Positions 62,689-64,000 of a DNA stretch of 64,000 bases are shown here, piece by piece. The DNA is taken from the NCBI RefSeq assembly GCF_036417845.1, contig NC_089980.1:68198501-68262500 (forward strand). Direction: 5' to 3'. How positions within the stretch are numbered: the stretch's first letter is position 1; every line of letters starts with the position of its first letter. Source of the DNA: Apteryx mantelli (Eukaryota; Chordata; Aves; Apterygiformes; Apterygidae). Both the position numbers and the translations under genes were made by a program. The notes beneath the pieces were generated by a model. The model was not told the DNA's origin. It searched no databases and was given only the letters and a program-made list of their open reading frames with translations.

Positions 62689-63080
62689 GTGAATTCTTGC
62701 GGCTGGCAGCTGTGAGAGCACCTTGCAAACCTGCACGGACCTGCTCGAGTGCCTAGGCAGGTCCCGGGGAAACTCAAAGCTGAAAGCACAGCCCAGCCAA
62801 ACGACGTGTTTTCCCACCCTTGGGAAAGCTTGGCATTTGTGTTTTCCATCTGCTTTTCAGGTGCCCTGCTTCCGCCACTGCTTTCCTGCCTGCCCCTGGG
62901 AAACTCACTTCCTCCTCCTCCTCCTGCTCCTCCTGCTCACCAGCACCCTCCTCAAGGAGGAAGCCTGAGATTTCTGGGTGGACTAAAGGCTGCTAGGCAC
63001 TTGAGCCCAAGTGCCGGGGATGCTCCCTCTGGGCTCAGGGCTGATGTGCAAAGCCTCACCTCCGTATCTCGCCCTTGCAG

Positions 63081-63190
63081 GACTTCCTCTGAGGTATCCC
63101 CTCCCAACTGCTGTCGGCAGCCCTGTTTGAGGACTGGATGCTGGCTCTGGAGAAGCCCAGCAGGGAGGAAAAGATTGACAAACTGAAAAA
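63081..63190 (+). CDS. Right copy exon: RhoGAP middle exon with in-frame TGA
   Basis: The acceptor is CGCCCTTGCAG and the donor AAAAA|GTAAGT. The frame reads DFL, TGA (63090-63092), then GIPSQLLSAALFEDWMLALE. The stop sits where the family has Arg (KDFLR). The frame continues normally after it, so this is a point nonsense change rather than a wrong frame. The mirror position would be left of base 1, so the left copy cannot be compared. Confidence 0.72.
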
Positions 63191-63657
63191 GTAAGTGCTG
63201 TAGCTAGTCCCAGCGTTATGGAGGGGCTGGCAGAGGCCAGGGCCTTCTCTGGAAATGGGCAGGCTCATGCCAAAACCTGTCCTTTTGATGAGCTTGCTAG
63301 TGCGCCTGCTCCACCATGCAGCCACAGGCTTTCATGGGCCTTGGCAAAGCCTCCCGGCACGTCTCCTGACAGCCTCGCCTTTTTTCACACTGGCGAGCTA
63401 CAGAAAAGCAGGGACTGTGCTGAAAGGCTCGCCTTTCAGGCAAGATCTTGTAACTCGGGATCTTGTACTTAACCACAGGCGCAGCTGCCCTCGGGGATTT
63501 CTCAGGAGGACTTGTGTAAAGGAGTGAAAGCAAGCCCAAGCGCTCCTCTCTGGGCAGGATGCACCGTTTGTGAGAGTTTGCTTGAGGCTTGCCCACAGCA
63601 AGAAGCAGCGGCCGCTGGCCCCTGAATTCATGGGACGTTTTGCTTGTGCTCACTTAG

Positions 63658-63853
63658 GGTGGCTGCCAAACTGCCCAGGCCAAATCTCCTCCTGCTCAAG
63701 CCCTTGCTCGCTGTGCTCCACCGCATCAGCCAAAACGCAGACACCAGCAGGATGGACTCCAGCAACCTGGCGATCTGCGTTGGGCCCAGCATGCTGAGCC
63801 CTGGCACTGACAGCACGCTCCCACTGGAAGTGAGGAAAGAGATGAACGACAAG
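63658..63853 (+). CDS. Right copy exon: RhoGAP C-terminal exon
   Basis: The acceptor is GCTCACTTAG and the donor AAG|GTATGT. It encodes VAAKLPRPNLLLLKPLL, HRISQNADTSRMDSSNLAIC and VGPSMLSPGTDSTLPLEV. The NLAxxxGP motif with its conserved Asn is intact. It ends in phase 0, and later exons are beyond the window. Confidence 0.82.
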
Positions 63854-64000
63854 GTATGTTTTGAGCTCACTAGCGAGCTACCTGCTTTGGGGCACAGCCG
63901 AGCCCTCCCCACAGACCCCGCGGCCATGGCAAAAGGTAAACAAAGCAGCACCTGGGAGCATTGGGGGTGCCCCTCAGCTGGCCTCTCTGCAATGGGACAG

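Larger units (their letters stand above)
58890..63853 (+). pseudogene. ARHGAP20/TAGAP-like gene, right copy, RhoGAP domain broken by TGA
   Basis: Ten candidate exons in compatible phase run rightwards: 58890-58991, 59474-59647, 60006-60047, 60485-60569, 60673-60720, 61190-61256, 61785-61957, 62527-62688, 63081-63190 and 63658-63853. The gene continues past the window. In order they encode a PH domain, an RA-like segment, a basic linker (GTKKRKRLIPWPF) and a RhoGAP domain. The RhoGAP domain includes PLAALCGEDETLP, EGIFHKAASEKA, HLLAVVLKDFL, EDWMLALEK, LPRPNLLLLKPLLAVLHRI and NLAICVGPSML. RhoGAP proteins use an arginine finger in the GIFR motif and a second conserved Lys/Arg pair in the KxxLR motif. 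Here the finger is His (62578-62580), and the second Arg position is TGA (63090-63092). Both changes are what CpG decay of CGN codons would give. All other exons stay open, so inactivation looks recent, or the gene survives as a truncated PH-RA protein. ARHGAP20 and TAGAP are close relatives; the PH and RA parts favour an ARHGAP20-type assignment. Confidence 0.78.
47121..64000 (-). repeat. Right arm of giant inverted repeat
   Basis: Bases 47121-63047 are the reverse complement of 15927-1. Bases 63048-64000 presumably continue the repeat, but their partner lies upstream of the window, so that last stretch is inferred. Differences from the left arm were seen at 61432 (A, against left-arm C at 1616 read on the opposite strand), 58879 and 58588. 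All three are transitions, and two of them change a CpG. The inner boundary lies between ACAC and ATTTACATGAAAT at 47120/47121. Confidence 0.97.

Noticed and set aside
1-63047. Hairpin or MITE-type transposon with giant terminal inverted repeats
   Set aside because: The arms carry a spliced gene and older unrelated insertions, and no transposase or target-site duplication is visible. A segmental inverted duplication explains this better.

Overview
The window looks like nuclear DNA of a bird. The strongest evidence is the set of CR1 LINE fragments. Several carry the avian-type 3' end (a run reading 'ggttggaagggacctctggagatcatctagtccaacc' on the complementary strand, followed by tandem ATTCTGTG-like octamers). 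The remainder is AT-rich, intron/intergenic-like sequence with no bacterial features, and there is one spliced multi-exon gene family. No tRNA, rRNA, CRISPR or operon structure was seen.

The dominant feature is a very large, nearly perfect inverted repeat. Every base i of the left arm (1-15927) pairs with base 63048-i of the right arm (47121-63047), with no net insertion or deletion at any point checked. The arms enclose a 31,193-bp single-copy spacer (15928-47120). The left arm runs off the window at position 1. The right arm continues to 64000, and the partner of 63048-64000 would lie upstream of this window. I found only three substitutions between the arms (1616/61432, 4169/58879, 4460/58588), all transitions. 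Homopolymer and dinucleotide tracts have equal lengths in both arms.

Each arm has the same layout from its outer end inwards. (1) A GC-rich block holds the 5' part of a spliced ARHGAP20/TAGAP-like gene (PH domain, RA-like segment, RhoGAP domain). It is transcribed outward, on the minus strand in the left arm and the plus strand in the right arm, so the two copies are divergent. (2) A CR1 LINE reverse-transcriptase fragment has lost its 3' end. (3) About 9 kb of AT-rich DNA contains a short CR1 tail, an old LINE relic and simple repeats. The gene appears dead as a GAP. The catalytic arginine finger reads GIFHKAA (His for Arg) in both arms. In the right arm an in-frame TGA replaces the second conserved arginine of the RhoGAP domain; that exon's left counterpart is outside the window.

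The spacer is gene-poor. It starts with a probable solo LTR exactly at the left breakpoint, followed by a 250-bp polypyrimidine tract. Further in are an old CR1 relic (about 21.7-22.3 kb), a younger 5'-truncated CR1 with an open 160-codon frame (30.2-30.8 kb), a degraded CR1 (39.3-40.0 kb), a diverged 434-bp-spaced direct duplication (41.2/41.7 kb), a weak ERV-like stretch (45.3-45.7 kb) and a CR1 tail (46.1 kb). No host gene was recognised in it. The whole arrangement resembles an ampliconic palindrome, as on sex chromosomes, but an assembly artefact cannot be excluded from sequence alone.
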